DNA of 12,028 nt, taken from contig JAUYAJ010000587.1 in the NCBI GenBank assembly GCA_030693565.1, positions 1 to 12,028 of the forward strand, written 5' to 3'. The stretch's first letter is position 1; each line of letters begins with the position of its first letter. Below the pieces are notes generated by a model, which worked only from the letters and a program-made list of their open reading frames with translations, did not search any database and was not told the origin of the DNA. Both the position numbers and the translations under genes were made by a program. Origin of the DNA: Rubrivivax sp. (lineage in GTDB: Bacteria; Pseudomonadota; Gammaproteobacteria; Burkholderiales; Burkholderiaceae_C). Of this stretch, positions 1-6,300 are shown piece by piece.

Positions 1-374
1 TCCGCCTCGCGCTGGCGCCGCTTCAGGTCGGCCATGCGCTCGGCTTCGGCCGGCGACGGCGCCGGGGCGGTGGTCGCTGCGCCACCGTCGGGGAACTTGA
101 AGCCGCGGTCTTTGGCAATGCCGAACAAGGTGCCCACCCGCACCTTGCCGGGCTTGCGCGCGCTCTTCCAGACCGCTCGGTCCTCGGCCGTGTCAGCCTT
201 GCTGCGCGCCGCGGCCCAATCAAGGAATATCTGCTCGCCCGCATCGCCGATGCCATCGAACACCGCAAAGGCGATTCGCACGCGCTCATCGTGGCCTATG
301 TCGGCGGGGGTGCACCCCAGGGCCTGGCGCACCAGATCGGGCGTGACCTGGCGCTGTACCGGCCCCTGCTTCAC
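1..374 (-). CDS. PriCT_2-like primase protein, N-terminal part (runs off window)
   Basis: This is the last gene of the early operon; only the first 124 codons are inside the window. The GTG start shares GTGA with the stop of the upstream gene, and AAGGAG lies 8 nt before it. Residues about 13-93 fit the PriCT_2 pattern of phage and plasmid primases: ALGCTPAD, then a helical stretch (ERVRIAFAVFDGIG), a Trp-containing segment (FLDWAAARSKADT), VWKSARK and the closing VRVGTLFGIAKDRGF. A linker rich in Ala and Pro follows (about 99-110), then a basic helix (MADLKRRQRE). In related proteins this domain sits beside a Toprim or helicase domain, expected beyond the left edge. The likely role is priming and unwinding for replication of the element, as P4 alpha does. 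Family assignment is from the residue pattern; the enzymatic domains are not visible. Confidence 0.65.
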   Translation of the reverse strand, partial: MKQGPVQRQVTPDLVRQALGCTPADIGHDERVRIAFAVFDGIGDAGEQIFLDWAAARSKADTAEDRAVWKSARKPGKVRVGTLFGIAKDRGFKFPDGGAATTAPAPSPAEAERMADLKRRQREA

Positions 375-904
375 TGCGGCCGCTCCTTCGTGCCGAAGGT
401 CTTGCGAATGGCCACGGCGGCGGCGGCCTCGATACGCCTGGCCACGTCGCCGCCCACAACGCGGTAGAGCTTGGGGCTGACGCCGAGCGGCAGCGCCGTT
501 GGCGCAGTACGGGCCACCTCGGCAAACGTGTGCACCAGCTGCCTGGCCACCACCTCGGCCAGGTCGCCCGTCGCCGCCCGAGAGGGCCCATCCCTGCTGG
601 CCGGCAGATCGATTCCGACACCGGCGCCCAGCAGCGCCGAGACCAGGCCCAGCATCCAGCACTCGGGGCGCCCCAGGTCGAGCTCGTGCATGAAGGCCGC
701 GGATGACAGCGCGGCCACCTCAACGCGCACGTCGGCTTCAGCCGCCCGACCAAGCCGCCATGGCACGATGGCCCGGTGCACCTCCTGGAGCGCCCTGCGG
801 TGGCTGTTGTCGGGGCCCGGCAGCAGCGCAGCGAGCTGCACCACCTCGTGGGCCAGCAACAAGGGCCCGGCGGCCTGGCGCTGGTCCGGGCTGCCGGCGC
901 TCAT
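371..904 (-). CDS. Hypothetical protein, 177 aa
   Basis: I do not recognise this protein. The frame is open further up, to a GTG at 964, but I choose the ATG at 904 (MSAGSPDQRQ). That ATG sits in an ATGA overlap with an 18-codon ORF, and the residues before it are a low-complexity Arg-rich run. The Shine-Dalgarno is weak (AGGGCG), so translation may depend on coupling. The protein looks soluble and mainly helical: two Leu/Ala/Val-rich segments (LLLAHEVVQLAALLPG near residue 15 and CWMLGLVSALLGAGVGI near residue 80) flank a charged middle. The C-terminal third (DVARRIEAAAAVAIRKTF) is an amphipathic helix. No catalytic or metal-binding motif is visible. Its stop overlaps the GTG of the primase gene, so the two are probably translated together. 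Confidence 0.7.
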   Translation of the reverse strand: MSAGSPDQRQAAGPLLLAHEVVQLAALLPGPDNSHRRALQEVHRAIVPWRLGRAAEADVRVEVAALSSAAFMHELDLGRPECWMLGLVSALLGAGVGIDLPASRDGPSRAATGDLAEVVARQLVHTFAEVARTAPTALPLGVSPKLYRVVGGDVARRIEAAAAVAIRKTFGTKERPQ

Positions 905-957
905 GTCGCAGCGCCCTGGACGTCGCGCACGACGCCGGCGCTTGGAGCGCGGCTCAT
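901..957 (-). CDS. Possible 18-codon leader/coupling ORF
   Basis: An ATG at 957 overlaps the stop of the zinc-ribbon gene (ATGA). It opens an 18-codon frame (MSRAPSAGVV... QGAAT) whose own TGA overlaps the ATG of the next gene (ATGA again). It therefore exactly bridges two genes that would otherwise be 49 nt apart. There is no strong Shine-Dalgarno, only GTGGGTG. The peptide has no recognisable features, so a translational-coupling role is more plausible than a functional product. Chance is a real alternative. Confidence 0.3.
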   Translation of the reverse strand: MSRAPSAGVVRDVQGAAT

Positions 958-965
958 GCTGCACC
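952..965. repeat. 14-bp junction repeat, copy 1 (copy 2 at 1353-1366)
   Basis: The sequence gctcatgctgcacc occurs identically at 952-965 and 1353-1366. On the coding strand each copy carries the C-terminal Ala-Ala codons and stop of one gene together with the overlapping ATGAGC start of the next frame. It marks both ends of the zinc-ribbon gene. Confidence 0.8.
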
Positions 966-1358
966 CACTTGCTTATCGCACGCGCTGCAGATCGGCGACA
1001 CAGAGCGAGCCTCGACCACTGAAATCGAGCCCCCCTCGATCAGTTCTTCATTGATGCTGTAAGCCACATGCCAGTCCGCGTTCCAGACGATCGGCCCATG
1101 ACAGCGCGAGCACAGTCGGTCGCGCGGGTCGGTCTCCGCGGGAATCACAGCGATACCGCGTTCCGTCAGACGCTGAGCTGCACCCGTCTCACCGCAGCCA
1201 AGGCACCAGGTGCCAACCTGTTCGCTGTCGGAGACAGTCGTCTCCACGGCAAACTCGCTGATGGCGTCAGTGCGCTCTACGTTGCGGCACAGCGAGACAT
1301 AGGCTCCGTGTAAATGGTCACCGCAACTGACGCAGGTGAAGTGAAGGCCGTTGCTCAT
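954..1358 (-). CDS. Four-CxxC zinc-ribbon-like protein, 134 aa
   Basis: A small protein with four CxxC pairs: C9/C12 (CVSC), C52/C55 (CLGC), C83/C86 (CSRC) and C124/C127 (CSAC). The even arrangement suggests two successive zinc ribbons, each made from two knuckles about 40 residues apart, joined by an acidic linker (IPAETDPRD near residues 72-80). Such folds usually bind nucleic acid or a protein partner; which applies here cannot be told. The ATG at 1358 has a strong Shine-Dalgarno (GGAGG) and shares ATGA with the upstream stop. The gene is bounded on both sides by the same 14-bp junction sequence. There is no membrane segment or signal peptide. I do not recognise a named family; an alternative is a structural zinc protein of the replication complex. 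Confidence 0.75.
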   Translation of the reverse strand: MSNGLHFTCVSCGDHLHGAYVSLCRNVERTDAISEFAVETTVSDSEQVGTWCLGCGETGAAQRLTERGIAVIPAETDPRDRLCSRCHGPIVWNADWHVAYSINEELIEGGSISVVEARSVSPICSACDKQVGAA

Positions 1359-1708
1359 GCTGCACCTCCTTCGCCGCGCGCTTTGCGCAGCAAGAGTTGA
1401 AACTTGTCCACTACTTCCTGTGGCAAGTTGAGGGGCAGGCCCAGTGACTTCGACATTGCTTCGAGTCGGCCGATCGCGACCATCGCGCCAAGCGCAGACA
1501 ACAGCGCATGTGATCGCGCGTCATTGGCCGCGATGGCGTCAAGCGTCGACGGCAGTTCGTCGGCGAGCGCCGCCATTCCTCGCAACGACGCCAGCAGCTC
1601 GAAAGCCGTGGCACCCGTGTTGGGCTGATGGGCAAGCCAACGGTGCGCCACCAGCAAGGCAGTCCCTGCCTGCGGCAGCGCGCAGAGTTGTTCAAGGCTC
1701 TTCATCAT
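1355..1708 (-). CDS. Hypothetical helical protein, 117 aa
   Basis: Not recognised. The frame is open far upstream, but that part is compositionally noisy and overlaps other genes. The tandem ATGs at 1708 and 1705 are preceded by AGGAG with spacings of 4 and 7 nt, so the true start is one of them (MMKSLEQLCALP or MKSLEQLCALP). The protein reads as a bundle of amphipathic helices rich in Ala and Leu: LPQAGTALLVAHRWL, ATAFELLASLRGMAALADEL, then HALLSALGAMVAIGRLEAM. It ends in a basic tail (QLLLRKARGEGGAA). There are no Cys pairs, nucleotide-binding motifs or membrane spans. It begins 35 nt after the previous stop, the only real intergenic space in the operon, so it has its own ribosome entry. 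Its stop overlaps the zinc-ribbon start by ATGA. Confidence 0.75.
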   Translation of the reverse strand: MMKSLEQLCALPQAGTALLVAHRWLAHQPNTGATAFELLASLRGMAALADELPSTLDAIAANDARSHALLSALGAMVAIGRLEAMSKSLGLPLNLPQEVVDKFQLLLRKARGEGGAA

Positions 1709-1743
1709 TCGACTCCTGTTCAGGTTGCGACGGGCGATGCCGT

Positions 1744-1962
1744 CTAGTTGAATAGTTGGGCGCAAACGGCCGCCACACGGGCCTCGATCACGCTCACCTG
1801 TCGACGCAGCATGCAGCCCTGGAAATCTTCCAGACCCCCTTCGTTTTCCAGTTGCAGAAGGCGGGCATCCAGGCCCTGCAACAGGGCTTGCGTGTCGAAC
1901 AGTTCTTCTGCCAAGGCTCCGCAATCGCGTACGGCCGATGCAGCGCCGCCGCGGGCGCTCAT
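1744..1962 (-). CDS. Small coiled-coil protein, 72 aa
   Basis: Not recognised. The ATG at 1962 (MSARGGAASAV) shares ATGA with the stop of the preceding gene and has a G-rich Shine-Dalgarno-like stretch (GGGGGTG) upstream. After about 12 residues the whole protein is predicted helical with heptad-like hydrophobic spacing: LAEELFDTQALLQGLDARLL, then FQGCMLRRQVSVIEARVAAVC. This suggests a helical hairpin or a dimerising coiled coil. There are three cysteines but no CxxC pair. The size and fold resemble small accessory proteins of phage early operons, but no specific family can be claimed. An upstream extension of the frame exists and was rejected because it overlaps the 111-aa gene. Confidence 0.65.
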   Translation of the reverse strand: MSARGGAASAVRDCGALAEELFDTQALLQGLDARLLQLENEGGLEDFQGCMLRRQVSVIEARVAAVCAQLFN

Positions 1963-2294
1963 CGCACACCCCCACTGCGCACGGCTTCGGCTGCCTTCGG
2001 CTCGTTGCCGGCACTCGTGGGCTGCCAGGTCCGCCCTGGGCCGGTCCAGCAGCCGTGCTGCTGAAGGATGTGCAAGTAGTGCGTTGATATCCGGCGCTCG
2101 TACAGCATGGCCGGCGCGGCGCCGAGCCAGCGGCGGATGATCTCGACACCGATGCTGTCGGCCAGGTCGGCCGCGTCGACGTCGTTGCTCGGCGCGCCGT
2201 TGGCCTGGGCCGCGTGCCACAGCGCGGCGAGGTAGGAGTCTTCGACGTGGGACAAGCGGTCGCTGTCGACCTCGATCGTGATGGTCGTTTTCAT
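1959..2294 (-). CDS. Hypothetical protein, 111 aa
   Basis: The second gene of the operon. The ATG at 2294 (MKTTITIEVDSDRLS) follows a good Shine-Dalgarno (GGGAGGG) and overlaps the upstream stop by ATGA. The N-terminus is a short beta strand (TTITIEVD), followed by an acidic helical region with YLAALWHAAQ near residues 21-30 and IGVEIIRRWL near 48-57. The middle is aromatic and His-containing (YERRISTHYLHILQQHGCW). The tail after about residue 90 looks disordered. The beta-helix-helix opening recalls ribbon-helix-helix or small regulatory proteins, but no consensus is matched well enough to assign one. An early-operon regulator or accessory factor is possible; the function is unknown. Confidence 0.7.
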   Translation of the reverse strand: MKTTITIEVDSDRLSHVEDSYLAALWHAAQANGAPSNDVDAADLADSIGVEIIRRWLGAAPAMLYERRISTHYLHILQQHGCWTGPGRTWQPTSAGNEPKAAEAVRSGGVR

Positions 2295-2608
2295 GCCTCG
2301 ACCCTCCCTTGCTGCATGGCCTGCGCCGCATCTGCGGCGGCCGTCAGTGCGCTGGCCATGGCGCGGGCCTGGCCCGGCGTCATGCTGCTGGCCAGGGTCA
2401 GCGTGCCGGCGCCCAGCTCGAAGCTGACGCCGTAGCAGCGGGTGGCGCTGCGCGCGCTGTAGACGCAGGCCAATTGGCCGCCCAGCATGAAGACGCCGTG
2501 GTTGCGGCGCTTGCGCGTCGACGTGGGCACCAGGTAGGGCGCACGCTTGGGAACGGGGGGCGGAAGGGGAGAAGAGGGCGCGGGTGCGCCAAGGGTTTGA
2601 CCAGCCAT
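2291..2608 (-). CDS. First gene of the CI-leader operon, hypothetical, 105 aa
   Basis: The ATG at 2608 (MAGQTLGAPAPSSP) has AGGAG 8 nt upstream. The first 20 residues are Pro/Ala-rich, followed by a basic stretch (TSTRKRRN). A compact beta-rich core (about residues 37-75) follows: GVFMLGGQLACVYSARSA, then YGVSFELGAGTLTLA. The last 30 residues form an Ala-rich helix (TPGQARAMASALTAAADAAQ). I do not recognise the family. It occupies the place of the first gene after the immunity leader in P4-like elements, and its Shine-Dalgarno overlaps one arm of the distal repeat that could pair with the CI-like RNA, so its translation may be controlled as well as its transcription. The same frame is open upstream through the whole leader; see the findings. 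Confidence 0.7.
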   Translation of the reverse strand: MAGQTLGAPAPSSPLPPPVPKRAPYLVPTSTRKRRNHGVFMLGGQLACVYSARSATRCYGVSFELGAGTLTLASSMTPGQARAMASALTAAADAAQAMQQGRVEA

Positions 2609-2618
2609 GGTGTTGGCT

Positions 2619-2658
2619 CCTTTGCTGCGGTACGAATCCGCAACCCACGCTTCCAAAC
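2619..2658 (-). repeat. seqC-like distal sense repeat
   Basis: On the transcript this begins GTTTGGAAG (2658-2650) and ends GCAAAGG (2625-2619). These are the two blocks of the proximal repeat, but here they are separated by a 5-bp hairpin (TGCGG/CCGCA arms at 2638-2642 and 2626-2630). The 3' block overlaps the AGGAG Shine-Dalgarno (2617-2621) of the first operon gene, so pairing with the CI-like RNA would cover part of the ribosome site. Confidence 0.65.
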
Positions 2659-2675
2659 GAGGGTGGCGGCCCAAA

Positions 2676-2730
2676 GCGGGGTTGGAAGACCGGAGCAAAG
2701 GTACCGGCGAGCCCGAGGGCTCCCCCGCCC
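2676..2730 (-). ncRNA. Putative CI-like immunity RNA (ends approximate)
   Basis: A perfect hairpin (GAGCCC / GGGCTC, 2722-2709) is followed by the antisense segment CCTTTGCTCCGG then TCTTCCAACC (2701-2680). The complement of this 22-nt segment matches the proximal repeat at 21 positions, the differences being one mismatch and small bulges in the repeat. In P4 the CI RNA is a processed leader fragment of roughly this size and layout, and the core CAGCCCTCGGGCTGGCCGGT recalled from P4-type elements resembles GAGCCCTCGGGCTCGCCGGT here. The ends cannot be read from sequence, because the RNA would arise by processing. Confidence 0.65.
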
Positions 2731-2767
2731 TGGACCACCGTAGAAACGGAGCCAAGGCGTTGACGCG

Positions 2768-2793
2768 AAAAAATGGCCGCTCTTGAGGCGGCC
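2768..2793 (-). terminator. Rho-independent terminator within the leader
   Basis: On the minus strand a perfect 6-bp GC stem (GGCCGC / GCGGCC, arms 2793-2788 and 2780-2775) with a 7-nt loop (CTCAAGA) is followed, after one A, by six T (2773-2768). It lies between the proximal repeat and the CI-like segment, so it could be the site where pairing at the first repeat stops transcription before the operon genes. Confidence 0.8.
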
Positions 2794-2798
2794 GCGCG

Positions 2799-2824
2799 CC
2801 TTTGCTTTCCGGGCTTCCAAACCC
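2799..2824 (-). repeat. seqA-like proximal sense repeat
   Basis: On the transcript: GGGTTTGGAAG, then CCCGGAAA, then GCAAAGG. It is complementary to the CI-like antisense segment at 2680-2701 across 25 alignment columns with 21 matches. The self-complementary CCGG lies at the centre of the duplex. It sits about 20 nt into the predicted leader and just before the terminator. Confidence 0.75.
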
Positions 2825-2848
2825 GACCCCTGATGTGCAGGGGCGTCG
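2824..2848 (-). other. 5' leader hairpin
   Basis: The arms CCCCTG and CAGGGG (2843-2838 and 2832-2827) enclose a 5-nt loop, and an outer CGA/TCG pair extends the stem past a 2-nt bulge. It would form at the very 5' end of the leader RNA, just before the proximal repeat, and may stabilise the RNA or present the repeat. Confidence 0.55.
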
Positions 2849-2850
2849 GC

Positions 2851-2878
2851 AATGTAGCACGGCCGCGCGCCAACGCAA
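2851..2878 (-). promoter_or_regulatory. Promoter of the leader/early operon
   Basis: A -35-like TTGCGT (2878-2873), a 16-nt spacer, then an extended -10 TGC-TACATT (hexamer 2856-2851). Transcription would start near 2844, immediately before the 5' hairpin and proximal repeat, as expected for a P4 PLE-type promoter. The -35 matches sigma70 only in part; the extended -10 is the stronger element. Confidence 0.6.
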
Positions 2879-2888
2879 ACAGTAGTTG

Positions 2889-2903
2889 AAGGCCAGCGGC
2901 CTT
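2889..2903. promoter_or_regulatory. Palindrome just upstream of the -35 (operator candidate)
   Basis: A perfect 6-bp inverted repeat, AAGGCC-agc-GGCCTT, lies 10 bp upstream of the -35 hexamer. Its position suits a regulator-binding site. Nothing identifies the binder, and a 6-bp GC-rich palindrome can arise by chance. Confidence 0.3.
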
Positions 2904-2932
2904 GCCGCGTTCGGCACCCGATGTCGGCGCAT

Positions 2933-2955
2933 CGCTCCCCCTTCGTGGGGAAGCG
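2933..2955. other. 9-bp stem-loop in the intergenic region
   Basis: The arms CGCTCCCCC and GGGGAAGCG (one G:T-type pair) enclose a 5-nt loop (ttcgt). Neither strand has a T-run after it, so it is not a classical terminator. It lies between the 99-aa gene and the leader promoter and could limit readthrough or protect a 3' end. Confidence 0.35.
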
Positions 2956-3012
2956 TTCCAGCACCACGACCCCACCCCACCCGTGAGAGGGGTGTCCCCC
3001 CGATCGAGGGCC

Positions 3013-3312
3013 TCAAGCGCCGCCCTGCCCGTTGGCCCACGCGCCCAGCTGCCTGGCGATGGCGGTCACGCTGCGGCCCGCCTGGTCGAGCAGCTCCGTG
3101 CGCGCGGGCTGCGTCAGCTCGTGTACCTGGCCACTGACGAAGAGAATGTTCTCGACCTCGATGGCCCTGGCGCGCATCAGGCTGAGGTCGACCACGGGCA
3201 CCAGCACGAAGCCGCTGGGGGTGACGGACACCTGCATCCAGGGCCGGTTTCGGTCCGTCGCAGCAGGGTCGGCACCCAGCTCTGCGTCGGGCTGTGAAGT
3301 GTGAGGATCCAT
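3013..3312 (-). CDS. Hypothetical protein following the tape measure, 99 aa
   Basis: Not recognised. The ATG at 3312 (MDPHTSQPDAELG) lies 32 nt after the tape measure stop and has an AAGGGA Shine-Dalgarno. The N-terminal 25 residues are acidic and probably disordered. The core is beta-rich (WMQVSVTPSGFVLVPVVD, about residues 25-42), followed by mixed helix (RARAIEVENILFVSGQVHEL) and an amphipathic C-terminal helix (LLDQAGRSVTAIARQLGAW). There are no Cys, metal or nucleotide motifs. It is probably co-transcribed with the tape measure gene and could be a small tail or regulatory protein, but its position just before the leader promoter also allows a link to the early operon. It is the last gene before the 404-bp leader. 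Confidence 0.65.
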   Translation of the reverse strand: MDPHTSQPDAELGADPAATDRNRPWMQVSVTPSGFVLVPVVDLSLMRARAIEVENILFVSGQVHELTQPARTELLDQAGRSVTAIARQLGAWANGQGGA

Positions 3313-3344
3313 CGATCGTTTCCCTTCTTGGTTGGATGGTTGGG

Positions 3345-6300
3345 TCACCCGCCACCGGCGGCACGGAATGCCTCTTCCAGCTCGCGGATCAGGCCTTCGG
3401 CGGTGTTGCGGTCGGGGGCGATGACGCCGAAGTTCTTGCCGCCCACGGTGATCTGAATCGAGTAGCCCGCGACCGGCGCCGGTGCGGCCTGCGGCGCAGG
3501 CGCCGTCAATGCCCTGCCGGGTGCGCCGGTGGGTCCGGTCGGCGTGGTGTAGCCCTGCGCTGCCAGGATGGCGCGCACGGCGTCGGGCAGCTGGGTGGCG
3601 TAGGTGGAGACACCGCCCTTGGGCACGGGTATGCCGGCCTGCTGGTAAGCGTCTGCAATCTGCCGCGTCCTGGCAGACCCTTCGGCCGCCAGGCGCTGCG
3701 TGGCCGCCGCGGTGCGCACCCACTCGCCACCTGGCCGGCTGCTGGTGGCCTGCCATACCCAGTCGCCACTGGTGTCCGGCGGCGGGGTATAGGTCGACCC
3801 GCCGCTGCTGCCCACGTAGTTGGGGTCGAGCGAGCCGTCCGCCTTTCGCCCTTCCCAGGTCAGCTCCGATTTGACAGCGGCGTTGCGCTTGGCGGCGGCC
3901 GCCGCCCAGGCTTTGCCGCCGAGGTTGGCCGCCTGCACCATGGCATCGCCGGCCTTGGTGGCCTCGACAGTGAGCAGTGCAAAGCTCACGCTCGTTTCTT
4001 CAGCCGCTTTGCCCACGCGCCGGGTTTCGTCGCCGGCCTGTTTGAACCGGGCCGTCAGCCGTTCGGCAGCCTGCTCGGACTCGGCGTAGGTGCGCACGAC
4101 GGCCTTGCCGGTGTCGTCGGTCTCGACCTTGAGCTTGACGGTCTCGGCCTGCGCTTTCACCAGGGCGCTGACCACCCCGCCGTTGGCCGCGATGGCGGCA
4201 TCGGCGTAGCGCTTGAAGGCCTGCTGCTTCTGTTCCAGCGTGAGCGTGGCGTCACTGCGAATCTGTTCCCAGGCCTGGCGGAAGTTGTCGGCAGTGCGGT
4301 CGAGTTCGGCCTTGCTCTTGAGCCCGAACAGGCGCATGGCCTCGTCGACGCTGTTGATGCCGGTCTTCAGGTCGTCGAGCTTGCGGCGGGCCTTTTCCAG
4401 CCCTTCGGACAGCCGCTCTCCGGTGACGACACCGCTGTGTCCAAGCTCTTCCCAGCGGCGGATGACTTCACCGACTGCACGCTCCGTGGCGGCCGCCTCC
4501 AAGGCCTTGTTGAGGCTGACGGACAGCGCGCGGCCGGTGTCCAGGCCTTCCTTGCCCAGCTGCTTGACGTTGCGCGCCAGCAAGTCGAAGTCGTTCAGCG
4601 CGCTGACTGCGGCTGTGCTGATGCCTGAGCCCAGTTCGGCCACGTCGAGCCCGGTTCGGCGCAGGGCTTCGGCCACGGCGCCTTTCAGTGCAGCGGCAAG
4701 CCGCTCGGCGCCTTGGGCCGAGTTGTCGAATGCGGCGCGGGCCTGCACTTCAAAGGCACCCAGGTCGCGCCCGCTCAAGGCCTGCTGCCAGGCCCTCTGC
4801 ACCTGTTCGGCGCTCAACTCGCCTTGTTTGCCCAGCGCCGCCAGGGCCGCGCCGGCGTCGGCAATGCCGCGCAGATTGCCCAGCTGAAGACTCTTGCTCA
4901 GCTTGTCGATGGCTGCGTCAACACTCTCGCCTTTCTTGGTGACCTCCTGAAAGTCGGCAACCAGTTTCTTCGACGCGTCCGTGAGCCCGAGCGTGGCCTG
5001 CTCTGCCTTCAGCAGTTGCTGGGCCAGTTCGGCCTTTGCGGCAGTGTTGGCCCTTGATGCGTCCGCGTCCGCGCGGGCCTTGAGTGCGGTTTCATCGAGC
5101 GCATCGCCATATCCCCGCAGACTGGCAATGCCCTCGCCAATGGCGGTACCGATGTCCTTGGCGTTGGCCAAGATGCCCACGGCCGAGAAGGTCTTCAGCG
5201 TCTTGAACAGTGCTGCGAACTTGCCAGTCGCCACGCCCGCACTGGCCGTGGCGGTGTTCTGGGCCAGCGCCGCATCCCGCGTCGCGGCGGCATTCAAGGC
5301 CTTGGCGACCGTGTTGGCCCCGACGGCGCCGGTGTTCGCGGCCTGCGCCGCCGTGTTGGCAACAGTGGCAGCGGTCTCGGCGGTCTTGGCCGCCGCAGCA
5401 GCGGCGGCCGACTGGGCCATTCCCAGAAAGTGCTTGGCCAGGTTGATCGCGGCCAGGGCCGCGGCGCCTTGGCCCACGTCGAGCAGCAGGCCGCCCACCG
5501 TGTCCAGGTTGCGCGCCAGCGCCAGGATCGCGGTGGCGGCCGCCTGGCTGATGCCGTTGGCCTTGTCGACCTCGCCAACGTAGCGGGTCCACTCGGTGCT
5601 GAGGTTCTGCAGCGACTTGCCCACCGTCGGCGGCAGTTTTTCGAACTCCCGTGCGACCGCCGCGCTCTGCCCCTGCAAGGCGCCGATCACGGTCTCCGAC
5701 GTCAACTGCCCCTGCTGCGCCATCTTGCGCAACTCGCCGGTCGTGACGCCCAGCCCTTCGGCCAGCGCCGTGGCCAGCCGCGGGCTTTGTTCCATCACCG
5801 AATTGAACTCTTCGCCGCGCAGTACGCCCGACTGCAGGCCTTGAATCAGCTGGGTGATGGCCGCCTTGGCCGAATCTGCGCTGCCACCGCTGATCTGGAC
5901 GGCCTGGTTGATGCTCTCGGTCAGCGCCAGCGCGTCACGCTGCGAGACGCCGATCTGCTTGCCGGCCTCGGCCAGGCGGACGAACAGCGTGCCCGTCTCT
6001 TCCACCGCAGTATTGGTGCGCGTGGCAACGTCGAACACTCCCTGGAAAGCTTCATCGAATGCGGCGCCTTCACCGGTCACCAGCTTGACGCGGGCGGCGA
6101 GGTTCGTGTACGCCTCGGCGGTCTGGGAGACGTCCCGAACAAGGCTGCCGAAGACACCGCCACCGATGCCGAAGGCCGCCAGCGACTGGAGCTTGCGGAA
6201 CTGGTCCCCCAGCCCTTCCAGCGCACCCTTCACCTCGTCTTGAGCACGAACCTGTGTGGCCGAACTGGCGACGGAGACCGCCGCGGTGCGTTGGTAGCGC

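Larger units (their letters stand above)
2609..3012 (-). promoter_or_regulatory. P4-type immunity/attenuation leader (404 bp without a convincing separate gene)
   Basis: The gap between the 99-aa gene and the early operon. In transcription order it holds a palindrome, a promoter, a 5' hairpin, a first sense repeat, an intrinsic terminator, a hairpin followed by an antisense repeat, and a second sense repeat overlapping the first ribosome-binding site. In phage P4 the leader has this layout: seqA and seqC are sense repeats, and seqB in the small CI RNA pairs with them to force early termination. The assignment rests on the repeats seen here plus my memory of P4-type leaders, including the peptide pattern GEPSGSPVPLL in the overlapping frame, which resembles the Ash/CI region of enterobacterial P4 elements. 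Confidence 0.75.

Noticed and set aside
1709..2149. N-terminal extension giving a 264-aa version of the 117-aa gene
   Set aside because: The added residues are Arg/Pro/Ser/Cys-rich noise overlapping two other genes, whereas the tandem ATG at 1708/1705 has a good AGGAG.
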